Under the pieces are notes generated by a model that made no database searches, was not told the DNA's origin, and saw only the letters and a list, made by a program, of their open reading frames with translations. This document shows, one piece after another, positions 1-8,358 of a stretch of DNA of 29,986 bases (position 1 is its first letter; each line of letters opens with the position of its first letter). The stretch comes from an uncultured Eubacterium sp. (GTDB lineage Bacteria; Bacillota; Clostridia; Peptostreptococcales; Anaerovoracaceae). The translations under genes were made by a program, and so were the position numbers. Location of the stretch: contig URXI01000017.1 in NCBI GenBank assembly GCA_900551775.1, positions 1 to 29,986 of the forward strand, written 5' to 3'.

Positions 1-35
1 GCCGGGCTGCAAACCCGACTGGCACGTAATTTGTC

Positions 36-1208
36 TTATTTCTGAAATTCTTTGTAGAAATTGTCCGATCTGGTGATTGTCGCCTTTGGTGCAGGATCCA
101 GTCTCTCATTTTCAATGCCGAGGATGACTTCCGGCTGCACCCAAGGCCTGTTCTGGATGCCGCTGGTCTCCTCGTGGGTCAGGTAGCCCTTATAGGCGGT
201 CAGGCTTCTCCTCAGAAACCCGTTCTTAACGCAGGCTGCCGCAAGGCCTTCGTTCATAATGGCCTGGAAGTGAGGCAGGACGGATGCTGCATAAGCGACC
301 GACGTGGAACCTGCAATGGCACCCGGAATATTGCTGACACAGTAATGAACCACGCCCTCTTCCGTATAAATCGGATCCTCGTGGGTCGTCTCACGGAAGG
401 TTTCAATACAGCCATAATCGTTACTTACGTCAACGATAACCGACCCTCTGCGCATAGAGCTTACCATCTTACGGTCAATCATGAAATCCGCAGCGTTCTT
501 TGGCCATCTGACACAGTTGATGACAAGGTCTGTGGTCGGCAGCTCCTTTGCAATATTATATTTGTTTGAGATAATCGTATTTACCTTGCCGTCATATTTG
601 GTAGAGATTTCTCTCAAAGCCCCGATGTTCACGTCCGCCACTGTGACCCAGGCCCCCATGGTCTGCAGCACTTCGATAGCGCCTTTGCCCACGGTTCCGC
701 AGCCGCACACCAACGCTTTGATTCCCGGTGCCGCGCCCAGACCGCTGACGAATTTACCGCTTCCGCCGTTGGTGCTCATCATGGACCAAAGCCCCATGAA
801 AGCGCCCGCTTTCCCTGCGGCTTCGCAGTTTGGAGAACCGTATCTATGAGAATCCTCCGCCGTGATGGCGATCACCTTCTTCTCAAGCAGCGCATCGACT
901 TCTTCCTTGTGGGCAGCCGGGTGGATACAGCAATAGATCAACTGGCCTTCCCGCATCAAATCGTATTCACTTTCTTCTATTTCCTTTACCTTTGCGACAA
1001 AATCACAGGTTCGCCAAATTTCCTCATTTCCCGTCGTAATAGTCGCTCCGGCCTTTTCGTATTCTTCGTCATCAAAACCGGCAGCGTAACCAGCTTTACT
1101 TGCGACATATACGTCGTGTCCGTCTTCCGTCAAAATGCTGACCTCTGCAGGAGTCGCCACAACACGGTACTCCCCGTTTTTAATGTCTTTCAATACGCCA
1201 AATTTCAT
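36..1208 (-). CDS. ald: Alanine dehydrogenase family protein
   Basis: This 390-residue protein belongs to the alanine dehydrogenase / NAD(P) transhydrogenase-alpha family, which oxidatively deaminates L-alanine to pyruvate and ammonia with NAD+. The N-terminal catalytic half opens MKFGVLKDIKNGEYRVVATP, the usual family start, and has the conserved CIHPAAH segment near residue 95. A Rossmann segment, LVCGCGTVGKGA, lies near residue 167, and a C-terminal catalytic part follows. The start is supported by AAAGGAAG just upstream. Its own -24/-12 promoter lies 83-98 bases upstream of the start. OrtAB upstream produces alanine, so the enzyme probably recovers reducing power and pyruvate from that product. 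The family also contains relatives acting on other amino acids, for example lysine/saccharopine-type enzymes, so alanine is the best guess rather than certain. Confidence 0.85.
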   Translation of the reverse strand: MKFGVLKDIKNGEYRVVATPAEVSILTEDGHDVYVASKAGYAAGFDDEEYEKAGATITTGNEEIWRTCDFVAKVKEIEESEYDLMREGQLIYCCIHPAAHKEEVDALLEKKVIAITAEDSHRYGSPNCEAAGKAGAFMGLWSMMSTNGGSGKFVSGLGAAPGIKALVCGCGTVGKGAIEVLQTMGAWVTVADVNIGALREISTKYDGKVNTIISNKYNIAKELPTTDLVINCVRWPKNAADFMIDRKMVSSMRRGSVIVDVSNDYGCIETFRETTHEDPIYTEEGVVHYCVSNIPGAIAGSTSVAYAASVLPHFQAIMNEGLAAACVKNGFLRRSLTAYKGYLTHEETSGIQNRPWVQPEVILGIENERLDPAPKATITRSDNFYKEFQK

Positions 1209-1290
1209 TTCTATACTTCCTTTCCCCTTGTCTCTCCAACGTCGTGGAAGACATCAATATGCGCGTTAATTTCTGTTGTCATATTCTAAC

Positions 1291-1306
1291 TGCAAAGGCT
1301 GTGCCA
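1291..1306 (-). promoter_or_regulatory. Sigma-54 promoter of ald
   Basis: On the minus strand the sequence reads TGGCAC-AGCCT-TTGCA, a perfect match to the -24/-12 consensus TGGCAY-N5-TTGCW. The predicted transcription start is near 1280, about 70 bases before the ald ATG. It fits the neighbouring gene for a sigma-54 activator. Confidence 0.9.
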
Positions 1307-1320
1307 TCCTTCACGCAAAA

Positions 1321-1346
1321 AGAAACGTTGAATTATCAACGTTTCT
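1321..1346 (-). promoter_or_regulatory. Perfect 11-bp inverted repeat upstream of the ald promoter (activator site or terminator)
   Basis: The arms AGAAACGTTGA and TCAACGTTTCT are separated by four bases. The centre lies about 54 bases upstream of the predicted ald transcript start. A degenerate version, ACGTTG-N10-GTTTCT, lies at the same place upstream of the nhaC sigma-54 promoter, which favours a protein-binding site. Read on the minus strand, the hairpin is followed by TTTTT, so it could also terminate the activator gene that ends at 1406. Both roles are possible. Confidence 0.6.
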
Positions 1347-1405
1347 ATCTATAGCATTTCACAAAAGTGCCAATATATGAGCGGGATTAGCTAACAAGTT
1401 GGCGT

Positions 1406-2794
1406 TCAGATGATTTCATACTCTTTCACCTTGCGGCTCAGAGTCTGCCTCGGCACGCCAAGCACTGCAGCAGCCCGAGTAATATTCCCATCCGTCTTCT
1501 GCAGGGCATTCTTAATGACATTGCGTTCATAGTCTGAAACCAAGTCCGTCAACGGCCTGTCGCTGTCTGCAAAGCCCTCTGCTTTGTCCAGCATCTGAAG
1601 TCTGTTTTCGATATGACGCAGTTCCAAGATCTCTGCATTGTCTTCAGCCATACCGACCCCGTAGGCAATCGTGTTCTCCAGTTCCCTAACGTTCCCATTC
1701 CACTGATATTTTCCCAGCTCCTCATAGAGCTTTTTAGAAACTTTGTGGATTCTCTTTCCGAACAAATTATTGTATTTGCTGATAAAGTAATTCGACAAAA
1801 GAGGAATGTCTTTTTTCCGCTCCCGTAACGGCGGTATCTCCAAAATCATCACTGCCAATCTGTAATACAGATCCATCCTGAACCTGCCCTCAGCCACGAT
1901 TTTTTCTGGTTTTTCGTTAGTGGAAGAAATGATACGCACGTCCACTTTTTTAATTTCTTTTTCTCCAACCCGCCTAAACGTTCCGTCTTGGATCACTCTG
2001 AGAATCTTAGGCTGCAGTTCAAGGGGCATAGAATTGATTTCATCCAAAAAAAGTGTCCCTCCATTGGCCAGTTCCAACAGACCTATATTATCTACCGCAC
2101 CAGTAAAGGCTCCTTTTGATGTGCCGAAGAGAATACTCTCCATCAAATTAGCGGGAATGGAAGCGCAGTTCTGTATGACAAAGGGTTTCCCCTCTCGTTT
2201 GCTGGCATTGTGAAGTGAATGTGCCACAAGTTCTTTGCCGGTTCCCGTCTCTCCGTAAATAAACACCGGCATATCAGTTTTGGCCAACTTGACAATATTG
2301 TCCCGCAGCTCCAGCATCTTGCCGTCACAGGTTTGAATATCCTCCACGCGATACCTGGCTTCGTCTGAAATATGCTCCAGACTTTCCACGTTGTTATAAG
2401 CGTAGAGAACCTCATCCATGATTTCTACACCATCCTGCACCTGCTGCTCACCACCGGATACTGATAGGTCGATGGCGCCTACCACAGTGCGCCCAGATTT
2501 GATCGGTATAGAAAGAGACGTGATTTCAATTGGATCTCTGTCTGCACTTTTGATTATCTGGTTCTCCATGTAAACCGGCACACCTCTCTGCATCGCGATA
2601 TAGGCCGTACTGGAACTTTCGTCCAGATTTTCGTAGATATCGAGAAATTTTTTTCCGACCACCTCATAGTTTTCATCTTTCGTATCCAATTTGTTATTGA
2701 ATTTAGCCGAAAACAGAATTTCTCCTTCTACATTGATAATCGTGATCCCTTCAATATATCCCTTGCCATTAAAAAGCTTATTTACAAAATCCAT
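1406..2794 (-). CDS. Sigma-54-dependent transcriptional activator (AAA+ enhancer-binding protein)
   Basis: This 462-residue protein has three parts. The N-terminal sensor region of about 150 residues looks like a GAF/PAS-type ligand domain (IPIKSGRTVVGAIDLS). The AAA+ domain has Walker A GETGTGKE, the sigma-54 contact loop GAFTGA and a Walker B LFLDEI. The C-terminal Fis-type helix-turn-helix reads GNITRAAAVLGVPRQTL. The start at 2794 is chosen because AGGAG lies 10 bases upstream. A longer reading frame exists, but its upstream ATG at 2833 falls inside a good -10 box. The gene sits between nhaC and ald, and both have -24/-12 promoters with a shared upstream motif, so it probably activates both in response to an amino acid. 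The effector is not visible from sequence. Confidence 0.9.
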   Translation of the reverse strand: MDFVNKLFNGKGYIEGITIINVEGEILFSAKFNNKLDTKDENYEVVGKKFLDIYENLDESSSTAYIAMQRGVPVYMENQIIKSADRDPIEITSLSIPIKSGRTVVGAIDLSVSGGEQQVQDGVEIMDEVLYAYNNVESLEHISDEARYRVEDIQTCDGKMLELRDNIVKLAKTDMPVFIYGETGTGKELVAHSLHNASKREGKPFVIQNCASIPANLMESILFGTSKGAFTGAVDNIGLLELANGGTLFLDEINSMPLELQPKILRVIQDGTFRRVGEKEIKKVDVRIISSTNEKPEKIVAEGRFRMDLYYRLAVMILEIPPLRERKKDIPLLSNYFISKYNNLFGKRIHKVSKKLYEELGKYQWNGNVRELENTIAYGVGMAEDNAEILELRHIENRLQMLDKAEGFADSDRPLTDLVSDYERNVIKNALQKTDGNITRAAAVLGVPRQTLSRKVKEYEII

Positions 2795-2831
2795 GACGTT
2801 CTTTCTCCTATCCGGTATATGCTTCCTCTTC

Positions 2832-2860
2832 ATTGTACTTCGTCTTCGAAAGGGAGTCAA
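2832..2860 (-). promoter_or_regulatory. Sigma-A promoter of the sigma-54 activator gene
   Basis: On the minus strand TTGACT (2860-2855) is followed by a 17-base spacer and TACAAT (2837-2832). This is a strong housekeeping promoter, about 40 bases upstream of the chosen ATG at 2794. It shows that the activator is expressed separately from nhaC. Confidence 0.8.
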
Positions 2861-2870
2861 ACAAAACGTC

Positions 2871-2905
2871 AAAAAAGGCCAAACCGTCTCTTGATGAGAC
2901 GGCCC
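2871..2905 (-). terminator. Terminator downstream of nhaC
   Basis: On the minus strand GGCCGTCTC, a short loop and GAGACGG form a hairpin with a 7-bp perfect core, and GGCC pairs outside it. A run of six T follows. It lies about 30 bases after the nhaC stop and before the promoter of the next gene. Confidence 0.8.
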
Positions 2906-2933
2906 GCCTGTGATTGGTTTATGAATAATGATG

Positions 2934-4340
2934 TTATAAAGACGTAAATCCCAAGACCAGATATCCGATGACTGCCAGGGCGCCACAACATAGTGAGTAT
3001 GGCAGCTGGGTCTTTACGTGATCGATATGGTCAGCGCCCGCCCCTGTAGATGCCAGAATGGTGGTATCAGACAACGGTGAGCAGTGGTCTCCGAATACAC
3101 CGCCGCCAGCAACTGCTGCAAAGCAGGCGACGACCAGCGTGGTCAATGTATTATTCGTATACGCAAAGGCTAATGGCAGTGCGATCGGCATACAGATGGC
3201 GAAAGTTCCCCATGAGGAGCCAGTAGCAAAAGCCATCACCGCTGCTACGACAAAGATAATCGCCGGCAGCACAGCCGGTGACAAAAAGCTCTCGCAGTTT
3301 TCGATAATATAGTTAGCTGTTCCCATATCGGTAGACAGCTTATTCACAGAATAAGCCAGCGCCAATAGTGTTACAGCAGGCACGCCACTCTTGATGCCCT
3401 GGGTAACCGTATCCATGACTTCTCTGAAAGGAATTCCTTGTATTATCATGCTGATCGCCATGAAGATTACCACACCCAGAAAGACTTCCATAGTTTTTGC
3501 AGAACCCATAATGAAAAATGTCGCCATGGCACCTACGATAATCAGAATGACTGGCAGCACGAAGTTTAAGAATACTTTTGGCGCTACGCCTGGATAAGGC
3601 TTCATCTCCAGCAGTTCTTTTCCGATCAGAGGGTTCGCACCGTCTCGGAGCACTTTGCCTTCGTTGATGGCTCGGAGTTCCGCCTTCTTCATCGGTCCAA
3701 AGTCTTTGACAATACCGCTGGCCACCAGCCCTACCATGATGACCGCCAGGAGTGGATAAAAGTTCAGCGGGATAGCTTTGATAAACAGTTTCTGCGCATC
3801 AGCCTGAGTGGCGATGCAGCCCACGCCTATAGCAAGTGTCATCAAATATGCGGCCCAGCCTGTAATCGGTACCAGTACGCTGACTGGCGCAGCCGTAGAG
3901 TCCGCTATGTAGGACAGCTTTTCTTTAGAGATCTTCGCCCTGTCAGATATATCTCTCATGACAGTCCCCACGAACAGTGGAGAGAAGGAATCTGAGAAAT
4001 ATACGAAGATTCCCAGGAACCAGGCCAGAAGCTGTACACCTTTTCTCTTCAAGTTCTTACTGTGCACCCAGTCGGAAAATGCCTGAATGGCACCCGTCTT
4101 GTGGAAAAATGCCACGATAATTGCAATATAAAGATTGAGCAGCATGACCCAGGAAAAGTCCGTATTCCCTGTCGCCTCTTTAATCAGTGTCGGCAGCCCC
4201 ATGATGCCCTGGCCTGCAGCCAAAGTACCCACCAGACACGCAGCAATCAGCGCCACGATGGTATTCTTGGTAGCAAAAGATAATACGATTGCGATGATAG
4301 CCGGTAATAGGGATATCCAGCCCATTGTTTCAAGATCCAT
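2934..4340 (-). CDS. nhaC: NhaC-family Na+/H+ antiporter-like membrane transporter
   Basis: This 468-residue integral membrane protein has about 11-12 hydrophobic segments. It carries the C-terminal signature FGDHCSPLSDTTILASTGAG, typical of the NhaC / YheL branch of the ion transporter superfamily. Family members exchange Na+ for H+ and some exchange organic acids. NhaC-type genes are known companions of ornithine degradation clusters, so an amino-acid or ornithine transport role, or Na+ cycling coupled to it, is plausible. That role is inferred from context. The start is supported by AAAGGAGG ending 8 bases upstream. The gene has its own sigma-54 promoter and a downstream terminator, so it is a single-gene unit. 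Confidence 0.85.
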   Translation of the reverse strand: MDLETMGWISLLPAIIAIVLSFATKNTIVALIAACLVGTLAAGQGIMGLPTLIKEATGNTDFSWVMLLNLYIAIIVAFFHKTGAIQAFSDWVHSKNLKRKGVQLLAWFLGIFVYFSDSFSPLFVGTVMRDISDRAKISKEKLSYIADSTAAPVSVLVPITGWAAYLMTLAIGVGCIATQADAQKLFIKAIPLNFYPLLAVIMVGLVASGIVKDFGPMKKAELRAINEGKVLRDGANPLIGKELLEMKPYPGVAPKVFLNFVLPVILIIVGAMATFFIMGSAKTMEVFLGVVIFMAISMIIQGIPFREVMDTVTQGIKSGVPAVTLLALAYSVNKLSTDMGTANYIIENCESFLSPAVLPAIIFVVAAVMAFATGSSWGTFAICMPIALPLAFAYTNNTLTTLVVACFAAVAGGGVFGDHCSPLSDTTILASTGAGADHIDHVKTQLPYSLCCGALAVIGYLVLGFTSL

Positions 4341-4378
4341 GAAATAAACCTCCTTTGTACGTTCTAACGATATAACAT

Positions 4379-4394
4379 TGCAAGGGATGTGCCA
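4379..4394 (-). promoter_or_regulatory. Sigma-54 promoter of nhaC
   Basis: On the minus strand the sequence reads TGGCAC-ATCCC-TTGCA, a perfect -24/-12 promoter. The predicted start is near 4368, about 28 bases before the ATG at 4340. Confidence 0.92.
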
Positions 4395-4413
4395 AATTTA
4401 TACAATTTACGAC

Positions 4414-4435
4414 ACGTTGGAATTTGGAGGTTTCT
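4414..4435 (-). promoter_or_regulatory. Candidate activator site upstream of the nhaC promoter
   Basis: The plus strand reads ACGTTG-N10-GTTTCT. The same two hexamers with the same 10-base spacing occur in the perfect inverted repeat upstream of the ald promoter. The motif begins 20 bases beyond the -24 box here and 19 bases beyond it at ald. Confidence 0.5.
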
Positions 4436-4520
4436 CTCATACTGCTGTCGCTTTTTCTTGCCCTTGTGCCAACTTTCGGGTCAACAGTGCCCAAATCTGG
4501 TCTTCCCTGTTCTTCTGACA

Positions 4521-4554
4521 AAAGAAGGACACCTCCTACGAGATGTCCTTTTTC
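4521..4554 (-). terminator. Terminator downstream of orr
   Basis: AAGGACACCTC and GAGATGTCCTT pair with one mismatch around a 4-base loop. Flanking AAA and TTT extend the stem. On the minus strand the stem is followed by TTCTTTTG. It lies 9 bases after the orr stop and separates that operon from nhaC. Confidence 0.8.
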
Positions 4555-4562
4555 ATTGTATT

Positions 4563-5651
4563 CTATTTGATATAGTCTTTCTCCACATACGGGCTGGTTG
4601 CCGTCTTCAGCATGCCGCCGTATCCCAGTTCGAACTCGACGATATCGCCCACCTTGTATTCCCTATCACAGTGGGTGACGTCCAGGATGATGTGGTCGGA
4701 ACTGCCGCCCATGATTTCCACCTGCGGATCACAAGGCGTCATGCTGCCCAGATCCGTGTCCTGCTTGCCGATGCCGATGATGGCTCTCTTCATGATGCCC
4801 CTGTCTTCGTAGTATGGCTTCTCACCAAAGGCGTCCACGCCGACTTCCCCGATCGGAAGAGATGGTTTTTCTTTCAGTTCGATGATCTGTGCCTGCAGAA
4901 TCAGGCCGTCGCCGACCGTCCCCGGAAGCTTTGTCTCATAAGCCGTATCGTTTCCCAGGAGGAAGGACTCGCCCAGACGCAGGTTGTTAATGCCTTCCGG
5001 CAGTTCCCCTTTGTCCACCAGATAGATGGAACTGGAGTTTCCGCCGGATACCATTTCCAGCTTGATGTCATATCTGGCTTCCAGATCTCTGGCGATGGCG
5101 ACCAGCTGAGACAGGTTATCGTTCTTCGGAATGATGGCGCCGTAGCAGGTCAGGTTGACGCCGATGCCGTAGAGGTTGATATTCTCCATCTTGAGGATTT
5201 CCTCCACCGCCTCGTAGATCAGCTCCTGATTCTGGAAGAAGATTCCCTCTCTCAGATCGCCCAGGTCGATCATCAGCAGGATGTCGTGCACCTTGCCGGC
5301 TTTGGCTGCCTCTTCGTTAAGCAGTCTGATGGTGGACAGCTCCGAGTTAAAAGAAAGATCCACGTATTTCACGACTTCCGCTGCCTCGCAGTGCATCGGA
5401 ATGCGAAGCAAAACCGTCTTTTTGCCGTTTGCTCTTGCTACATCAGCAAAGCTGGCAATATTCTTCACTCTGGAATCGGCGATAAAATCCACCCTTGGGT
5501 TTTCCGCCACCATCTTCACCATCTCTTTGTCCGCGCAAAGGCCTTTGGTGACAATCATCAGGGAACATTTGCCGTGATCCTTTGTAATTGTCGCGCAGGC
5601 GTTCAGGTTATCTTCTAATTTTTTCAGATTGATTATCAGTTTTGGATACAT
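4563..5651 (-). CDS. orr: Ornithine racemase, PLP-dependent (alanine racemase fold)
   Basis: This 362-residue protein is of the alanine racemase N-terminal / YhfX-like class and converts L-ornithine to D-ornithine, the substrate of ornithine 4,5-aminomutase. The likely PLP lysine is K36 in MIVTKGLC. The TIM-barrel pattern continues with LLMIDLGDLREGI and GGNSSSIYL. The length matches known clostridial ornithine racemases. AGGAG lies about 8 bases upstream of the ATG. It is the last gene of the cyclase-GNAT-thioesterase-reactivator operon, 26 bases after the reactivator gene. Sequence alone cannot separate it from other amino-acid racemases of this fold, but the presence of oraS/oraE makes ornithine the clear choice. 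Confidence 0.9.
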   Translation of the reverse strand: MYPKLIINLKKLEDNLNACATITKDHGKCSLMIVTKGLCADKEMVKMVAENPRVDFIADSRVKNIASFADVARANGKKTVLLRIPMHCEAAEVVKYVDLSFNSELSTIRLLNEEAAKAGKVHDILLMIDLGDLREGIFFQNQELIYEAVEEILKMENINLYGIGVNLTCYGAIIPKNDNLSQLVAIARDLEARYDIKLEMVSGGNSSSIYLVDKGELPEGINNLRLGESFLLGNDTAYETKLPGTVGDGLILQAQIIELKEKPSLPIGEVGVDAFGEKPYYEDRGIMKRAIIGIGKQDTDLGSMTPCDPQVEIMGGSSDHIILDVTHCDREYKVGDIVEFELGYGGMLKTATSPYVEKDYIK

Positions 5652-5677
5652 CGTTTCTCTCCTCTTTTCTTATTCCT

Positions 5678-7417
5678 CTACTCTACTCGGTTCGGACAGT
5701 TTCTTCTGGTACAGTGCTTGCAGTCGTGGGTACAGTCGCCCATGTACTGTCCACCGTTTTCTGTCTGTGCCGCCCATTTTCCTTTGATGCCGCCGCCCTG
5801 GCGCATGGCTGCTTTCTCGTCCGCCTCTGCAAGAGCAGCTTTTCTTACAGCCTCCAGTTCTTCTGCACTGGCTCCGCCGATGGTCTCTTCTTCTTTAAAT
5901 GCGCTCATGTCATAGCCCATGGCCTCGCATTCTTCAATATGCTTTCTGTACTCTTCCTGTTTTGCCTCTGCTTCCGCAAGCTCGCGGTCCACATCAGCCA
6001 TAAATTTGGCATTGACCGCAATCTCCTGTTCCTTTTTTTCCGGGAACGCAAAGTCCAGGCTCTTTTCCAGAAGTCTGATTGCAGCTTCTCTGTATTTCTT
6101 CGACAAAACCCCCAGGGATGCCATGATATAATCGTTATCAACCAAAATCCTGGCGTGCTCTGTCGGGAACAGCATCATGCCAGACTCGTTGTGCTTTGCA
6201 ATCTCCTGCATCAGCTCCACTCTGTGCGGCAGCCTTGTCAGCGCGCCGCCCGTTCCGACGATATATTTCACCTGGGTCAAGTCTTTTCCTTCCGCCACGG
6301 TACTTCTTCCCGAAGGCCCGTAGATATATCTGATGGTGCCGGCGTGACGCTCCACGGCTTTGAGCACCGCTTCTTTTGTCAGACGCTCTACCAGTTTGAA
6401 CTCGTCCTCTGTCTTTGGAATCGCCACATAGCTTTCCAATGTCTTTTCCAGGTCGATGCCCATCTTCTCGCAGTCCTTCTGCATCTGCTCTTCGCCGATA
6501 GATTCGATGACCTTCATCCTGTTGACATAGACGCCCAGATCCCCTTCTACCGTCCGTTTTGCTTTCGGTTCCGGCGCAATCATGATCCTGGCAATTTTGT
6601 CGGATTCTGTCGCTACAGAATGCAGGTCCGTAGTCGCCCCGCCGACGTCGAGAACCATCAGATCCCCGAGACAGTCATAGAGCAGCTTGGTGCATTCCAT
6701 GACCGCACCCGGAGTCGGGATAATCGGCCCGCTCACCATATCCCTCACGTGCTCCATGCCTGGTGCGTGAATGATATGCTCTTCAAAGGCGTCCTGAATG
6801 ACCTTTCTGCAAGGCTCCACGTTGAGGTCGTCAATCTTTGGATATACGTTCTCGACATTATATAACTTCTGTCCGCTCTCCTCATCAAAGATGAGCTTCA
6901 TCTCTTCTTGGTTTTCGATATTTCCCGCGTAGATAATCGGCGTATTGAGCCCCAGGCCGCGGATTTTCTCCGCATTGTCCAGCGCAGTGTCTCTCTCCCC
7001 GTAATCGACCCCGCCGGCAATCAATATCAGGTTCGGCTTGATTTCTTTGATCTTGGCAAGGTCCGTCCTTCTCAGTTTACCAGCCGTGATATAGTGAATG
7101 ATGCCGCCGGCTCCCAGAGCCGCTTCCTTGGCAGCCTTTGCTGTCATATCGTATACAAGGCCATGAACCGTCATCTTCAGACCGCCTGCTGCCGAAGACG
7201 TCGCCAACATATCGTCATATTCCAGACTCTCGATATGCATCTTCTTACAGAGATCGTCGATCGCCCCCTGCAGGCCGATCCTCACGTCTCCGTCAAGAAC
7301 CGACGTCGGCGCCTGTCCCTGTGCCCAAAAGACGGGGTTGTCGGTATTTAAATCTTTAAAAGCATTTACAACTGTGGTTGTCGAGCCGATTTCAGCTACA
7401 AGTACATCTACTTTCAT
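5678..7417 (-). CDS. GlmL/MutL-related ATPase, probable reactivator of ornithine aminomutase
   Basis: This 579-residue protein is of the ASKHA (actin/Hsp70-like) ATPase fold. It has the phosphate-binding segments AEIGSTTTVVNAF near the N-terminus and VLDVGGATTDLHSV near residue 255. GlmL/MutL proteins accompany B12-dependent carbon-skeleton mutases and are thought to exchange damaged cobalamin. Related genes are recognised in ornithine clusters, so the likely client is OraSE. The protein is longer than the usual GlmL of about 460 residues. The extra C-terminal part is charged and probably coiled (residues about 480-545), then ends in a cysteine cluster C-X3-C-X2-C-X4-C at residues 562-574. 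AGAGGTG precedes the ATG. It lies in one operon with the thioesterase gene upstream and orr downstream. Confidence 0.85.
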   Translation of the reverse strand: MKVDVLVAEIGSTTTVVNAFKDLNTDNPVFWAQGQAPTSVLDGDVRIGLQGAIDDLCKKMHIESLEYDDMLATSSAAGGLKMTVHGLVYDMTAKAAKEAALGAGGIIHYITAGKLRRTDLAKIKEIKPNLILIAGGVDYGERDTALDNAEKIRGLGLNTPIIYAGNIENQEEMKLIFDEESGQKLYNVENVYPKIDDLNVEPCRKVIQDAFEEHIIHAPGMEHVRDMVSGPIIPTPGAVMECTKLLYDCLGDLMVLDVGGATTDLHSVATESDKIARIMIAPEPKAKRTVEGDLGVYVNRMKVIESIGEEQMQKDCEKMGIDLEKTLESYVAIPKTEDEFKLVERLTKEAVLKAVERHAGTIRYIYGPSGRSTVAEGKDLTQVKYIVGTGGALTRLPHRVELMQEIAKHNESGMMLFPTEHARILVDNDYIMASLGVLSKKYREAAIRLLEKSLDFAFPEKKEQEIAVNAKFMADVDRELAEAEAKQEEYRKHIEECEAMGYDMSAFKEEETIGGASAEELEAVRKAALAEADEKAAMRQGGGIKGKWAAQTENGGQYMGDCTHDCKHCTRRNCPNRVE

Positions 7418-7445
7418 CTTATCACCTCTATTTTCAATCTATATT

Positions 7446-7874
7446 TTATAGTGGGAACCAGCTGCCAGTCGCAGTCGCGACCAGCTTTCCACTTTCTTCA
7501 CAAATCATTTCGCCCCTCAGCCTGATGAGATTCCTGCCATTCTTTACAATGTAGGTGTGGATGATGGCATGGGATTCTCCATCAAGAGGGCGCAGGAAGG
7601 ATACGTCCAAATCCACGGTGGTCGCTTCACGCCAGCCGGCCGCAAAGATGGCCGTCAATCCGATGGCGGAGTCGAACATGCTGCCAATAATACCGCCGTG
7701 TACGTCTCCCCTCTCGTTCTTCTGCCAAGGTTGTGCCGGAAAACGATGGGAAATTCTCTGTTCCTCGAAATCACATCCGTAAAACTCCCTTGCCAGCTTT
7801 CTGTCAAAGGGACTGTCATCCTCATATTCTGCTTCAAATCTGAGAACTTCCTGTTCCCACTGTTCCTTGTTCAT
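7446..7874 (-). CDS. Hotdog-fold thioesterase (PaaI/YdiI-like)
   Basis: This 142-residue protein has the PaaI-type acyl-CoA thioesterase signature VHGGIIGSMFDSAIG near the middle. It continues with the typical beta-strands TTVDLDVSFLRPL and LVATATGSWF. Such enzymes hydrolyse acyl-CoA thioesters in the cytoplasm, and the substrate is not predictable. The start at 7874 is preferred over an in-frame codon at 7892 because AGAGG lies six bases before it. It begins one base after the stop of the GNAT gene, so the two are translationally coupled. In an acetyl-CoA-producing pathway it might deal with acyl-CoA by-products, but this is only inferred from position. Confidence 0.85.
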   Translation of the reverse strand: MNKEQWEQEVLRFEAEYEDDSPFDRKLAREFYGCDFEEQRISHRFPAQPWQKNERGDVHGGIIGSMFDSAIGLTAIFAAGWREATTVDLDVSFLRPLDGESHAIIHTYIVKNGRNLIRLRGEMICEESGKLVATATGSWFPL

Positions 7875-7875
7875 A

Positions 7876-8358
7876 TCAAACCTCTTTTTCAAAATATTTT
7901 ACGTAAAAATACATCTCCGCCGGGGTGTAACCCACAGCCCTATAAAACTCTTTGGCACTTGGATTGGTCGTCTCTGAGTGAAATTGGATTCTCTTGCATC
8001 CGAGGGATTGAGCAAACTCTTCGATATATTCCAGAGCCCTTTTGCCGTAGCCTTTTCCACGATGTTCCTCTCTGATGAAGAGATCATCCAGATACAGAGC
8101 TTTGCCGTGAGACCACACGCTGTAGATGGTCATCAGATTAGCGAAGCCTACAGGCTTTCCGTCCTCCTCGAAGATCAACAGGTTGATCAGTTCCGGCGAG
8201 GCCAGAGCCTCTTCGAAGGTCCGGGCAAACCGCTGATCGCTGACCTGGCTGACCCCGTTCCACAGATCTTCATCCTGGCTTTCGTAGGCGATAAACTCCC
8301 GGTTCAGTCTGATCCACAGAGCCTCATCCTTCTTCTCACATTTTCTATAGGTAAGCAT
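7876..8358 (-). CDS. GNAT-family N-acetyltransferase
   Basis: This 160-residue protein has the GNAT acetyl-CoA site, LFIREEHRGKGYGKRAL, with the R/Q-X-X-G-X-G/A motif as RGKGYG. The C-terminal part, FYRAVGYTPAEMYFYVK, is typical of small-molecule or amine acetyltransferases. The ATG at 8358 follows GGAGG by six bases and is preferred over an upstream TTG. The gene overlaps the end of the cyclase-family gene by about 14 bases and ends one base before the thioesterase gene. An amine or amino-acid substrate would fit the ornithine cluster, where 2,4-diaminopentanoate and ornithine are present, but nothing in the sequence fixes it. Confidence 0.85.
   Translation of the reverse strand: MLTYRKCEKKDEALWIRLNREFIAYESQDEDLWNGVSQVSDQRFARTFEEALASPELINLLIFEEDGKPVGFANLMTIYSVWSHGKALYLDDLFIREEHRGKGYGKRALEYIEEFAQSLGCKRIQFHSETTNPSAKEFYRAVGYTPAEMYFYVKYFEKEV

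Noticed and set aside
20..36. TGGCAC-GTAAT-TTGTC on the plus strand
   Set aside because: The -12 GC is missing and it points into the antisense of ald.
1357..1372. Second sigma-54-like site (TGGCAC-TTTTG-TGAAA) upstream of ald
   Set aside because: The -12 half lacks the GC pair, and a perfect promoter lies 65 bases further on.
4330..4521. Small minus-strand frame overlapping the nhaC promoter
   Set aside because: It covers the promoter and activator site, has no good ribosome site and no recognisable sequence.
4389..6865. Long open frames on the plus strand opposite orr and the GlmL-like gene
   Set aside because: They are mirror frames of well-supported genes, with no recognisable domains or ribosome sites.
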